The notes: a model not told the origin generated them from the letters alone. 64,000 nt of DNA from Mesorhizobium sp. AR07 (GCF_024746815.1 NZ_CP080525.1:806001-870000); one strand, 5' to 3'. Numbered from the stretch's first letter, positions 51,113 to 60,690 are shown. A program made the numbers and translations.

Positions 51113-51559
51113 ATGCCTCGCGCACGGTGGGACAAGACCGGCATCGCCATCGCTCGGCTGGGGTTCAATGTCGACACGGCTGGCCAGTCGAATATCCTGT
51201 TCAAATCGAACTCGGCGACAAGACGAATTTACATGCAGGGGACGATCGCTTTCGGTGGCGCGGTCACGATCGGCCCTTACAGCAACCACTATCAAAAGAG
51301 CACGGTGACTTTTGCGGCGCCCTTCGTGAAGGCCCCGCAAGCGCTTGTCGGCGTCAGGGACAACACCCTCAACAAGTTCATCCTGCCGACCCAGGCCATC
51401 GTCGGCGGCGAGACGGTTTCCGGCACCTGGTGGGACTTCTACGAGCCCGTGATCAGTGCCTTCACCTTCACCGACCGGATCGAACTCTACACGCGCTACG
51501 CGGCGGTCTCGCCACTTTCACACTTCGCCTACTGCGTTTTCGAGAACTCTGCGGACTGA
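51113..51559 (+). CDS. Tail-region protein of unknown function
   Basis: 148 residues. IAIARLGFNVDTAGQSNILFKSNSATRRIYMQGTI, then TVTFAAPFVKAPQALVGVRDN. Similar composition to its neighbour (beta-rich, aromatic-rich), so it may be a fibre decoration or receptor-binding component. Confidence 0.65.
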   Translation: MPRARWDKTGIAIARLGFNVDTAGQSNILFKSNSATRRIYMQGTIAFGGAVTIGPYSNHYQKSTVTFAAPFVKAPQALVGVRDNTLNKFILPTQAIVGGETVSGTWWDFYEPVISAFTFTDRIELYTRYAAVSPLSHFAYCVFENSAD

Positions 51560-51573
51560 GGAGAAGAGCATCA

Positions 51574-51954
51574 ATGATTGTCGTTCACGGCAAGGACGGG
51601 CGCATCGAGCAGACCCTAAGCATGTATCAAAAGGGCCACGGCAAGCACCTGCAGGACACTGGCGCCACCTTCATCATCGTCCTGGACATCCCGCCGGACG
51701 CCTATACGGCCTGGCGCGTGGTCGATGGCCAGCTGGAGCCGCGGCCTCCCTGTGAAGCCACGGTGACCGTCGCCGGCCGGGTCATTTCGCTAGCCGACGT
51801 GCCAGCCGGCTCGACCGTCAACGCCTCGATCGACGGCGTGCTCGTAACGGTGACCGAGACTTCGATCGAGATGGACGAGCCCGGTCCCGTCATCATCAGC
51901 ATTTTCCCGCCCTGGCCAATCATGGAGGCAGTTCATGTCCTTGAAATTGAGTAG
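51574..51954 (+). CDS. Tail-region protein of unknown function
   Basis: 126 residues. GAAGAG precedes ATG. MIVVHGKDGRIEQTLSMYQKG, then WRVVDGQLEPRPPCEATVTVAGRVISLADVPAGSTVNASIDG, which resembles an Ig-like beta sandwich. Overlaps the next gene by 20 bases. Confidence 0.65.
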   Translation: MIVVHGKDGRIEQTLSMYQKGHGKHLQDTGATFIIVLDIPPDAYTAWRVVDGQLEPRPPCEATVTVAGRVISLADVPAGSTVNASIDGVLVTVTETSIEMDEPGPVIISIFPPWPIMEAVHVLEIE

Positions 51955-52267
51955 AGCCGACATCCTCCGCCCGGAGGCCGAAGCCCGGATCGACTGGCAC
52001 TATGCGCGGAAGATTAACGACCTGATCGGCCCGCTGGGCGCCCTGCATCAGCGCAAGGTCGCGCGGGCCATGGTGGGGCGGAAACTCGGGGGGCCGCTGA
52101 TCGTGGACGAGGCCGACCGGCTGGCGATCGTCGCGGAGGCCGCCAAGCAGGACGAAGCCATTGCCGCCCTCGATGCCGAGCGCCGCCGGATGAAGGCCGG
52201 TGTGCGCGCGGCGACCACGGCGGCCGAGATCAACGTCATCCTTTCAAGGCTGGAGATCATCCAATGA
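51935..52267 (+). CDS. Small helical phage protein
   Basis: 110 residues. LSRADILRPEAEARIDWHYARKIND, then LAIVAEAAKQDEAIAALDAERRRMKAGVRAA; helical and charged. May be a chaperone for the fibres. No family recognised. Overlaps the next gene by 4 bases. Confidence 0.6.
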   Translation: MSLKLSRADILRPEAEARIDWHYARKINDLIGPLGALHQRKVARAMVGRKLGGPLIVDEADRLAIVAEAAKQDEAIAALDAERRRMKAGVRAATTAAEINVILSRLEIIQ

Positions 52268-52641
52268 ACGAGCAGAGAACGGTGCAGCTGGAGCCGCTTG
52301 TCGTCTTGAACCAGACCGCGCAACTAGCCGACCTCGACCGGGCGACGATGCGCAACCACATCATGCTCCTGGCGCAACGAGAGCATGATCTCGGCGTCAT
52401 GGCCACGCGGCAGGCAGAAGAGGTCGATCGCCTTCGGAAGGCGCTCGAAATAGCTCTCGTCCTGCCGCCTGAGGATCCCAACGAACCACCAGAGGTGGCA
52501 GCGCTACGCAAGTTGGCCAAGAGCGCACTGGCGCCGGCTCAACAGCCCGGCGCGCCGGCAGAGGAGACGCAGCCCAGGGCCGAGCCGACTGAAGCCGAGC
52601 AGATCGAAGCGCTGCGCCGGCACGCAATGGGAGAGGGCTGA
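52264..52641 (+). CDS. Small helical phage protein
   Basis: 125 residues. RATMRNHIMLLAQREHDLGVMATRQAEEVDRLRKALEIALVL is a predicted coiled coil, followed by a Pro/Ala/Glu-rich tail. Unknown function. Stop lies two bases before the fibre gene. Confidence 0.6.
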   Translation: MNEQRTVQLEPLVVLNQTAQLADLDRATMRNHIMLLAQREHDLGVMATRQAEEVDRLRKALEIALVLPPEDPNEPPEVAALRKLAKSALAPAQQPGAPAEETQPRAEPTEAEQIEALRRHAMGEG

Positions 52642-52643
52642 CA

Positions 52644-53561
52644 ATGCCGCTGACAGCTTATTACAGCGCCGGCACGGCGACACTGACCAATGGGTCGGTA
52701 AACGTCACCTTCCAGGCGCCTGCCGACATGACGACGGCCAATGTCGCGCCTGGTGACCGGATCGAGGCCGACGACGGCCGAACGGCAACCCTGGCCACTG
52801 TCGGCCCCGGCCCGCTGGTGGCCACCCTGGACAAGGCTTTCAAAGGCACCACACAGGCGGCGCAACCCTACAAGATATGGCGCACCTTCGACGCCCAATA
52901 TCTTATGGAGGGCGCGCGGAACGCGATGACGCTGCTCGGGTCCGGCAGCATCGCGGCGCTTGCTGCGTTAGCTGGCGCGGCCAATCAGGGCATGTATTTC
53001 ACTGGCCCCGGTGTCCTAGCGGCTTTCTCATTGACGGCCGCCGGCCGTGTGCTTCTGGCCGGTGCCGACGTCGCAGCGCAGCGTGCGACACTCAACGCAG
53101 TGAACAAGGCCGGGGACACGATGACCGGCCCGCTCAGGAACACCGGGCTGCCAATGTGTCGGGTGACGCGCAACAACAGCGCCGAAACTTTCGTGGTCAA
53201 TACGGAGTATGCGCTTCTTGGGTCTTTCAACCTCAATCAGGGCGGGTTCACGGCCGGCGCTGCCACCGCGCCTGCCGGTAGCGGCAACCGCCTCAAAGTG
53301 CCCGTCACGGGCTACTATTTTATAGCCATGGGGATTTATACAACGGTGGGCGGAGGTGGTCGCCTCAATGTCATCGTGAACGGGAATCCCATCAACGTCA
53401 TGGCGTTCGGTACGTCAGCGGTTGCGGGCCAAAAAACGTATGGCTTCGGCGTAGTGCTTTTGAACGCTGGCGATGAGTTGAGCTACTACTGCAATATTGC
53501 CGGTGCGCAGGTTTTCACGGCGAGCAATCACACGGACGTCACCGTCATTTATCTCGGCTAG
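52644..53561 (+). CDS. Tail fibre protein
   Basis: 305 residues. A repeated beta-turn N-terminal part (GTATLTNGSVNVTFQAPAD), then the phage-fibre-type segment AVNKAGDTMTGPLRN and a C-terminal globular domain (TEYALLGSFNLNQGGFT...YYFIAMGIYTTVGGG) with C1q-like beta features. This is the likely receptor-binding fibre. Confidence 0.8.
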   Translation: MPLTAYYSAGTATLTNGSVNVTFQAPADMTTANVAPGDRIEADDGRTATLATVGPGPLVATLDKAFKGTTQAAQPYKIWRTFDAQYLMEGARNAMTLLGSGSIAALAALAGAANQGMYFTGPGVLAAFSLTAAGRVLLAGADVAAQRATLNAVNKAGDTMTGPLRNTGLPMCRVTRNNSAETFVVNTEYALLGSFNLNQGGFTAGAATAPAGSGNRLKVPVTGYYFIAMGIYTTVGGGGRLNVIVNGNPINVMAFGTSAVAGQKTYGFGVVLLNAGDELSYYCNIAGAQVFTASNHTDVTVIYLG

Positions 53562-53571
53562 GGGGATCACC

Positions 53572-54180
53572 ATGGCAAAATTTGCAACCTTCAAACCCGA
53601 TGGCTTTGTGTTCCGTCTTTATGACGAGACGATTTATGGACTGCGGCTTCTGCCCGTCTATGGCGAGGCTCCAAGCCCGAGCGAGGAAAATCCAAACCCC
53701 GCGCGGCCAATCGTGAACTGGGCACAGAACCCCGACATTCCAGATGAAGCAATTGCCATCACCGAACAGCAGTGGACTGAGATTTTCAACGCTCCTCATT
53801 CGTGGCGATACGAAGCGGGGGCGCTACAGCCCTACGAGCCGCCGGCTACCGCTGACGACGTCAATCGGGAACGGGCGCGCCGGATAACCGCAGGCAAGAC
53901 CATTGACGGCATTGCCGTCACCGGCCGGGACGAAGATGCGCGCAACATGACGAACCTTGCCCTTGCCGCCCAGTTGCGCCTCGGCCAGGGCGACGCGACG
54001 ACGCTGACGACGTTCCGGGATGGCTCGAATACCGATCACGACCTGACGCCGCCGCAAGTGTTGGCGCTGTGGCAGGCCTCGGCTGAATACGTCTCGGCGC
54101 TCTATGCCGCTTCATGGGCGATCAAGGCCATGGACCCGCTGCCGGTCGACGTGACGGCGGATGGCTTTTGGCCGTCATAA
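53572..54180 (+). CDS. Tail fibre assembly-like protein (DUF4376-containing)
   Basis: 202 residues. ATG 53572 after GGGGGATCACC. The N-terminus carries FKPDGFVFRLYDE; the C-terminus has a DUF4376-like segment (ARRITAGKTIDGIAVTGRDEDARNMTNLALAAQLRLGQG). Such proteins lie directly after fibre genes. It ends 13 bases before the convergent Gtr-like gene. Confidence 0.72.
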   Translation: MAKFATFKPDGFVFRLYDETIYGLRLLPVYGEAPSPSEENPNPARPIVNWAQNPDIPDEAIAITEQQWTEIFNAPHSWRYEAGALQPYEPPATADDVNRERARRITAGKTIDGIAVTGRDEDARNMTNLALAAQLRLGQGDATTLTTFRDGSNTDHDLTPPQVLALWQASAEYVSALYAASWAIKAMDPLPVDVTADGFWPS

Positions 54181-54193
54181 GTCATCGGTTGCG

Positions 54194-55759
54194 CTACAGG
54201 CAAACTATGGCCAATTCGCCCTGAATGGTCGCGGCGTCTTGGGCGGGCCAACGTTGGTGGCTCCTGCAGTATTCCACAGCCGCTGTCTGCCCCTCAGGCT
54301 TTGCATACTTGACCGGGATGCCAGTCAACTCGGTTATCATCGGGGCAATCGCCCAAGGGTAAATCCAGTTCGAATCGTTGAACGCAGGAATCCCCGTTGG
54401 GATAGACGTTCCGGAATCGGCTGGATAGCCGACTACAGCGATTGTCTTCATGGCGGAGAAGTTTGGTAGGCCCTCCAGCCGCGCCATTAGGCGGATGGCC
54501 AAGTTATGGTCCCTCGTCGCGACCCGAGCCTGGTCAACGAAAATCTGATTGTTCGCCGCTATGAACGAGAACACCACCAGACCGAGAGCTGCGGAGAAAA
54601 CATGCCGTGGGATCACCACGCGGACAGTCAAGGCGACAACGGCTACCCCGGCCCATACAAGGCCGATCTGCGTCAGTATCCTCGGGGGCAGGAAGAGAAG
54701 AGTGAACAGTAGCGGGGCGCCCAACATGGCGAAGCCTGCTACGACAGGAGCAGCAACCACGACCACGCCGGCTATTATGGCGCCCCGCATATCGCTCGCG
54801 CGGCCAACCAATTCCACCAAGGCCGCGACGACGAATAACAACGGGATTGCGAGTATTGCCTTGGGCAGCAGATTGTTCCCGTAGACGCCGCCGGTTACAA
54901 AATGTCCGTACAAGAGGTTGAGCCCGAGTAGCACCCGGCTTGGGATATCTCCAAGGCCGATCATGACGCCTCGGGGATCTGTCCCATATCCATATGTCGA
55001 GACCTTGAGCAGGACCATATAGAGTGCGAAGCCGACGAAGAACGTCAGGATTCTGGCATAGAAGGTCCGGTCCCATAGGGTGTAGGAAGCAGGAACATCG
55101 TCGCTCTTGATGAAATGCCGGATTGCCCTCAAAGCGAGGTCGAAGCAGAGGAACACCGAAATATAGTTGATAGGGATCTGGTAGAGAGTCAGCCCGACCG
55201 CGAACAGCAGAGACGATAGCAATATCCGCCAAAGCCCGGGGCCTGCGACCATGATGGCGGCCACGGACAACACGAAAGCCAGAATGTGGTAAATGGCAAT
55301 CCCGCGAAACGTCAAAATCTCCGACGTGTAGGGGTGCGCCGCGATGATCACGATGAGAAGCGCCCGGATGAGATCGGGCAGATCGTAGGTCCAAAGTCGA
55401 AGGACAGCGTTGCCTATCCATGCGGACAGAATGACCGACGCCACGATACTTATAATCGGGGATCGAACCGGATCAAAGCCGACGAACCCAAACACTTCCG
55501 AAAGCCAGTATGTGCCAAAGCGGCCCTGACCAATCAGCGCTCCAGAGAGGGAAGAAAGCCCGTCAATGATCTGACGGTAGTCGTCAACGGCATAAGTGAA
55601 ATCGAAGGCGGCCTGGGCGCGGGCGAAAGCTACAAGCACAAGCGCAATCAGAAACGATCGGCGCTCGTCCTTTCTGATCAGCAATGGCGCCAGAAGACCG
55701 CCGAAAAAGGAATGAAAATCAGATGCCCCCGCTGGATCGCGGCCTACTTTTTCTAGCAT
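54194..55759 (-). CDS. GtrII-like membrane glucosyltransferase (serotype conversion)
   Basis: 521 residues, with about ten predicted membrane helices. FDFTYAVDDYRQIIDG near the N-terminus, then GRFGTYWLS, and a C-terminal periplasmic part with KTIAVVGYP. The pattern of the Glucos_trans_II family, which adds glucosyl groups to O-antigen in the periplasm from undecaprenyl-phosphate-glucose. Start ATG 55759 is chosen; TTG 55774 is in frame. It reads leftward, against the tail operon. Confidence 0.82.
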   Translation of the reverse strand: MLEKVGRDPAGASDFHSFFGGLLAPLLIRKDERRSFLIALVLVAFARAQAAFDFTYAVDDYRQIIDGLSSLSGALIGQGRFGTYWLSEVFGFVGFDPVRSPIISIVASVILSAWIGNAVLRLWTYDLPDLIRALLIVIIAAHPYTSEILTFRGIAIYHILAFVLSVAAIMVAGPGLWRILLSSLLFAVGLTLYQIPINYISVFLCFDLALRAIRHFIKSDDVPASYTLWDRTFYARILTFFVGFALYMVLLKVSTYGYGTDPRGVMIGLGDIPSRVLLGLNLLYGHFVTGGVYGNNLLPKAILAIPLLFVVAALVELVGRASDMRGAIIAGVVVVAAPVVAGFAMLGAPLLFTLLFLPPRILTQIGLVWAGVAVVALTVRVVIPRHVFSAALGLVVFSFIAANNQIFVDQARVATRDHNLAIRLMARLEGLPNFSAMKTIAVVGYPADSGTSIPTGIPAFNDSNWIYPWAIAPMITELTGIPVKYAKPEGQTAAVEYCRSHQRWPAQDAATIQGELAIVCL

Positions 55760-55797
55760 TTTAAAAGCCCCCAACCATCAGCCACACCCAGATGTGT

Positions 55798-56772
55798 TCA
55801 TACAGCCGTTTCCGTAGGTGGTGAAAACGTGGTCTCGCGAACGACGTACTGCGGCGAGTTATTCAGCCGGATATAGATGCGGCCGATATATTCGCCGAGG
55901 ATGCCTAGAAAGACCATCTGCAAGCCACCGATCAGGAGAATGGTGGCGATGATAGACGCCCAGCCCGGCTGCATTTCAGGATGCGTCAAGCGCTGGACTA
56001 CAATCAGCATCAGAAAGATGAGGCTTAGGGCTGCCATGCAGAAGCCGGTCACGGTAGCGATGCGAAGAGGGTAGACAGACGAGCCGGTGGCCATCTTCAG
56101 CCATAGTCCAACCGAGCGCCTTAGGTTGTAATTGCCGCGCCCGGTGAAGCGCTCTTGATGGGTGATGTCGATGGCCGCGATTGAGTTTGTCGCGCCAAGG
56201 ATCAGGCCATCGACGTAAGCGTAGGGGCCATCATAAGCGAGTATGGCATCGACAACCCCACGGCTCATCGCCTTGAACGATGAAAGATACAGGTCTCGAG
56301 GTTTTTTCAGAACCCAAGCTGCCACGATATCGTTGAGCCGGCTACCCCACTTCTTCCATGCGGCGTGCTTGCGTTCTTTGTAGTGGGTGTAGCAGACGTC
56401 ATAGCCGGCCTCGATCTTTTCGGCGAGCGCCAAAATTGCCGAAGGAGGGTGCTGGAGATCGTCGTCCATAACAATGACGATGCGACCGCGTGAATATCTG
56501 AGACCCGCCATGGTGGCGTTGTGCTGGCCGAAATTCTTGCGCAGGGAAAGCCCTCGGACCCAATGACATTCTTTGGCGCAGTCCTCAATCACGCTCCAGC
56601 TTGCATCGGGGCTGCTATCGTTGACGAGAACCAATTCATATTCGCCGTCATACTTGGTCCCGGCGAGTACATCGCGCACCTGCCGCACCAGTTCAGGAAG
56701 AACATCGGCGCTGCGATACACGGGGACAACGATCGATAGGGAGACAAAAGGGACTCTTTTCTGGACGTTCAT
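55798..56772 (-). CDS. GtrB-like bactoprenol glycosyltransferase
   Basis: 324 residues. A GT-A fold domain (SLSIVVPVYRSADVLPELV, VNDSSPDASW, MDDDLQHPP) and two C-terminal membrane helices (VTGFCMAALSLIFLMLIVV, IIATILLIGGLQMVFLGILG). GtrB moves a sugar from a nucleotide sugar to undecaprenyl phosphate on the cytoplasmic face. GAGGAAATTGCC precedes the ATG. Divergent from the methyltransferase gene. Confidence 0.87.
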   Translation of the reverse strand: MNVQKRVPFVSLSIVVPVYRSADVLPELVRQVRDVLAGTKYDGEYELVLVNDSSPDASWSVIEDCAKECHWVRGLSLRKNFGQHNATMAGLRYSRGRIVIVMDDDLQHPPSAILALAEKIEAGYDVCYTHYKERKHAAWKKWGSRLNDIVAAWVLKKPRDLYLSSFKAMSRGVVDAILAYDGPYAYVDGLILGATNSIAAIDITHQERFTGRGNYNLRRSVGLWLKMATGSSVYPLRIATVTGFCMAALSLIFLMLIVVQRLTHPEMQPGWASIIATILLIGGLQMVFLGILGEYIGRIYIRLNNSPQYVVRETTFSPPTETAV

Positions 56773-56870
56773 GGCAATTTCCTCAAAACCGGAAACTTGC
56801 AAGGACGCGCTTGTCGCGCGGCTGCTGCCGGTGGTAGTGGGTGGCATGCTATTAGCGGAGAAACTGCAAC

Positions 56871-57572
56871 TTGGGCAAGAACACAAATGGCAATGAGTTC
56901 GACGCATATCGCATCTCCTATTCGGAGGCTGTGAACAAGGCGATTTCCTTTTCCGGCTTAAAAGTCGATTTCTTCACGCGCGCCAAGGCCGCACGGCTGC
57001 TCGACCTTCTAGGGGGCACGCTAGGACCAGCCGAAAATCTTTCGGTTCTCGACGTAGGCTGCGGTATTGGGAACTACCACGCCTTGCTTCGTGGCAGGAT
57101 TGGCAGGCTTACGGGCGTCGATCCTTCCTCCGAATGCATCGACGAAGCGAGGCTGAGAAACCCCGACGTGAGCTATCAGATCTCGGATGGAGCAACGTTA
57201 CCCTTTGAGGATGGCGAGTTTGATGCCGCGTATGCGATCTGCGTCATGCATCATGTACCGCCTGCCAACTGGCTAAAGTTTTCCTCCGAGCTCGCTCGCG
57301 TCACTCGCCCCGGCGGCGCGGTGCTGATCTTCGAGCATAACCCATACAACCTTCTGACGCGCCGGGCCGTATCCACGTGCCCATTCGATGAAGACGCGGT
57401 CTTGCTAACAAAAAAGCAGGTGGCAGCATATCTCGAAGACGCGGGGCTGACGGACGTTGCGGGCCGCTACATCCTCACGGTTCCGGCTATCGATGGGGCG
57501 CTCAGGCGCATGGATGACGCATTCGGCTCGATCCCGCTTGGCGCCCAATATTACGTGATGGGCCGGCGCTAA
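56871..57572 (+). CDS. SAM-dependent methyltransferase (cargo)
   Basis: 233 residues from a TTG start after GGAGAAACTGCAAC. Class I methyltransferase motifs: LDVGCGIGNYHALL (SAM loop), GVDPSSECIDEAR, and ICVMHHVPPANW. Belongs to the serotype-conversion cassette; it might methylate a sugar or the bactoprenol-linked intermediate, but its substrate is unknown. Confidence 0.8.
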   Translation: MGKNTNGNEFDAYRISYSEAVNKAISFSGLKVDFFTRAKAARLLDLLGGTLGPAENLSVLDVGCGIGNYHALLRGRIGRLTGVDPSSECIDEARLRNPDVSYQISDGATLPFEDGEFDAAYAICVMHHVPPANWLKFSSELARVTRPGGAVLIFEHNPYNLLTRRAVSTCPFDEDAVLLTKKQVAAYLEDAGLTDVAGRYILTVPAIDGALRRMDDAFGSIPLGAQYYVMGRR

Positions 57573-57968
57573 ATGGTGTCTGGCGTGCGCCTTAGACAGA
57601 TCGCTGTTTTCATTGCAGTCGGCCTCTTTAACACCGGCGCCTACTTCCTCATCGCAAACGGATTGCACCTGATCGTCGGCCTCACCGAGACCTTCTCGGC
57701 CTTTTCGGCTTATGTTGCCCTGGTCCCGCTCTCGTTTGTTGGCCACCGAAAGCTTACCTTCGCTTCGAACGGATTGGTGGTTGGTGAGTTGGCCAAGTTC
57801 TGTGTCGTGCAGGCAACGAACGTGCTGGTGATCTGGGCGACGACTTACCTCGCGCACAAAGGCTTCTTCTCGGGATGGCAGACATTCGCAGTCATTAGCG
57901 TCCTCATCCCGGCGCTGAACTTCCTGACATTTCAGGCATGGGTTTTCGCCCAAAGAGTGACTTCGTAA
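57573..57968 (+). CDS. GtrA-like flippase
   Basis: 131 residues, with four membrane helices (QIAVFIAVGLFNTGAYFLI, AFSAYVALVPLSFVGHRK, VVQATNVLVIWATTYLA, FAVISVLIPALNFLTFQAWVF). The GtrA family flips undecaprenyl-linked sugar to the periplasm. It begins right after the methyltransferase stop. With GtrB and GtrII it completes the three-part conversion set, split over two directions. Confidence 0.87.
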   Translation: MVSGVRLRQIAVFIAVGLFNTGAYFLIANGLHLIVGLTETFSAFSAYVALVPLSFVGHRKLTFASNGLVVGELAKFCVVQATNVLVIWATTYLAHKGFFSGWQTFAVISVLIPALNFLTFQAWVFAQRVTS

Positions 57969-58281
57969 CCCCTCAATAGCTCCAGAACCGCCTCTACGGC
58001 GGAAAGGGATACGCCACGACCAACGCACCATCCGGTGCGGCGCTTTTGCTCGACCTGATCCGCTCGGATCAAATGACAGCAGAACAGGTGCGCCATTTGC
58101 TCGAAGACAATCCGGAGTTGCTATCAACGACGTTCCCAATATCCGCAAGGTCTTCGCCGGTTTCGATCTGCAGGAGGCGAATGTGCTATATGGCGTTGGG
58201 GGCGGCGCAAGACCGGCAAAGGAGCTTATCATCAGCTGCCCTTGATAAAGCGATACCCTTTGCGATGCCAGGGAGGGCAAA
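57969..58281. other. Gap with possible gene remnant
   Basis: 313 bases. A CCGCC..GGCGG hairpin (about 57997-58011) follows gtrA, and a short frame (58046-58300, 84 codons) starts MLDLIRSDQMTAEQVRHLLEDNPEL before losing protein-like character. It may be a decayed gene. Nothing else is seen. Confidence 0.35.
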
Positions 58282-58470
58282 GTGGCTACTTTTAAACTAG
58301 GTGACGCGGTGAAGGTGAAGCAAATCATCGCTCCGACGATGCTCTGCACCGACGGCGGCAGTGACGGTAAGGCCCAAGTGATTTTGTATAATCCCGTAAC
58401 CGGCAAATATGAAGAACGCTCCTTTCCTGAGACCTTCCTTGAGCTGGTAGCAGGGCCTGAAGTCTCCTGA
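58282..58470 (+). CDS. Small hypothetical protein
   Basis: 62 residues from a GTG start (VATFKLGDAVKVKQIIAP). A short FKLGDAVKVK motif is reminiscent of YodC/DUF2158-type small proteins, whose function is unknown. AGGGAGGGCAAA precedes the start. Confidence 0.5.
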   Translation: MATFKLGDAVKVKQIIAPTMLCTDGGSDGKAQVILYNPVTGKYEERSFPETFLELVAGPEVS

Positions 58471-58526
58471 TGGCTTAGCGTGACGGGTGGCAAGGGCCGG
58501 TCGGCAAGGGAGCTGATCATTGCGGG

Positions 58527-58766
58527 CTAGTGGTCCACGCGCAGCATCCCGCAGGCCTTGGCCGCAGCCAGGAACGCCTTTCTGGCGTCATCGGCCGTCT
58601 TGGTTCCCTCGACGGCATCTATGCACGCCTCGACGGCCTTGCGCCACGCGGCACCCTGCTTCTCCCAGGTCAGGAGTTCCTCGGCAGCCGCCTCGACGCT
58701 GCTCACCTCGCGGGTCATGCCCACGCGCTTTGTCCTGACGGGAACTGAAGGTGAGAACCAGAGCAT
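58527..58766 (-). CDS. DUF982 protein (right-end moron)
   Basis: 79 residues: LWFSPSVPV at the start, then VSSVEAAAEELLTWEKQGAAWRKAVEACIDAVEG and DARKAFLAAAKACG, the DUF982 pattern common in rhizobia. Function unknown. It lies 51 bases left of transposase site R2, within the phage. Start 58766 is chosen over the internal Met at 58718 because the family begins with the WFSP segment. Confidence 0.85.
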   Translation of the reverse strand: MLWFSPSVPVRTKRVGMTREVSSVEAAAEELLTWEKQGAAWRKAVEACIDAVEGTKTADDARKAFLAAAKACGMLRVDH

Positions 58767-58817
58767 CGCGCTAACGAAGCCTTTGACCTTTGAAGGGCCG
58801 TTAAACGGTACCGATCT

Positions 58818-58837
58818 GGTGCCAAATGAAGTTGCGC
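58818..58837 (-). promoter_or_regulatory. Transposase-binding site R2
   Basis: Minus strand reads GCGCAACTTCATTTGGCACC, one base from L2 and two from L3, in inverted orientation. Confidence 0.85.
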
Positions 58838-58840
58838 GGA

Positions 58841-58866
58841 GGTGCCAACCGATTTTGCGCGCTACA
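58841..58866 (-). promoter_or_regulatory. Prophage right terminus and transposase site R1
   Basis: Minus strand begins TGTAGC, then GCGCAAAATCGGTTGGCACC. It is the inverted partner of the left terminus; TCAAG follows on the plus strand. Confidence 0.88.
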
Positions 58867-58871
58867 TCAAG
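58867..58871. repeat. Right copy of 5-bp target-site duplication (TCAAG)
   Basis: TCAAG directly after the terminal CA, identical to 14124-14128. Confidence 0.9.
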
Positions 58872-59049
58872 GCGCTGCTGTAGCTTGTATAGCCCTGGAA
58901 CTGGCAAACGTTGGAGCCGCGCCGCACCTTTTGGCGCCTCCTTTTTCTCAAGCCGTCGCAAATCGATCGACCGAATCGTCATGCATTGCAGCTGGGGAAC
59001 AAACCGGCGTGGCAGCGAGTTTCTGTCCGACGCAACTTGAGGGAAAGCC

Positions 59050-59307
59050 ATGTCCAGATTTCTCCTGGCGACAAGCGTCGCCGTTCTTCTCGCCGGCGGG
59101 CCGGCTCTTGCAGCGGATAACACTCCGCTGCCGCCACCCAATGCCAAGAAACTGTCCGAAATCCTCGCCAAGGTCGAACAGCGCGACGGCTTTCGCTATG
59201 TGAAAGAGGTAGACTGGGACAAAGATGCCTACACGGTCACCTACTACACATCGGACAAGGCCAAGGTCGAAATCACCTATGATCCCGTGACCGCCGAGCC
59301 AAAATAA
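59050..59307 (+). CDS. PepSY-like small secreted protein
   Basis: 85 residues. Signal peptide SRFLLATSVAVLLAGGPALAAD, then a PepSY-like fold (LSEILAKVEQRDGFRYVKEVDWDKDAYTVTYYTSDKAKVEITYDPVTAE). Small secreted PepSY proteins are thought to inhibit peptidases or bind envelope components. GAGGG precedes ATG. First host gene right of the prophage. Confidence 0.8.
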   Translation: MSRFLLATSVAVLLAGGPALAADNTPLPPPNAKKLSEILAKVEQRDGFRYVKEVDWDKDAYTVTYYTSDKAKVEITYDPVTAEPK

Positions 59308-59420
59308 GGGTCGGCGGCGGACCACGTTTCCGACGCGAATTCACTGGCTTCGTTCTCGGCCGTGTCATCGGCCTTTCCGGGTGCTGGCGCCGCCCCTTGT
59401 GTGTTTGGAATATGCATAAT

Positions 59421-60531
<1,111 letters not shown>

Positions 60532-60545
60532 CAAACACAGTTGCT

Positions 60546-60690
60546 CACCTGCCTGCCGGCATCCTCTCCCCGTATAGTGATGGGAGAGGGACGCTCGCCG
60601 CCGATTTCGCCAATCACCGGCGTTGCGGCCAGCTTCTCTCTCCCCGTTTACGGGGAGAGATGTCCGGCAGGACAGTGAGGGGCGGCGTTG
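60546..60690. repeat. Rhizobial intergenic palindromic repeats
   Basis: CTGCCGGCATCCTCTCCCCG and its imperfect inverted partner CGGGGAGAGATGTCCGGCAG flank two inner hairpins (CTCTCCCC..GGGAGAG and TCTCTCCCCG TTTA CGGGGAGAGA). Typical Mesorhizobium intergenic mosaic repeats. Confidence 0.7.

Larger units (their letters stand above)
14129..58866. mobile_element. Complete Mu-like transposable prophage, siphovirus-type tail
   Basis: 44,738 bp, bounded by TG...CA and flanked by TCAAG on both sides. The terminal 26 bases of the two ends match as inverted copies at 20 of 26 positions. Contents: repressor/Ner switch, DDE transposase and ATPase, early genes, GemA and Mor regulators, lysis genes, Mu-type head genes (gp27-29, F, I/Z, T, gp36, G), a long non-contractile tail module, and serotype-conversion cargo. 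Joining the flanks restores an ordinary intergenic stretch between tRNA-Val and the PepSY-like gene. The tape-measure gene is split by a second mobile element, so virion assembly is probably blocked unless that element leaves. Confidence 0.95.

Noticed and set aside
58520..59040. Forward frames across the phage right end
   Set aside because: They cross the host-phage joint and the transposase sites; the DUF982 gene on the other strand explains the coding signal.
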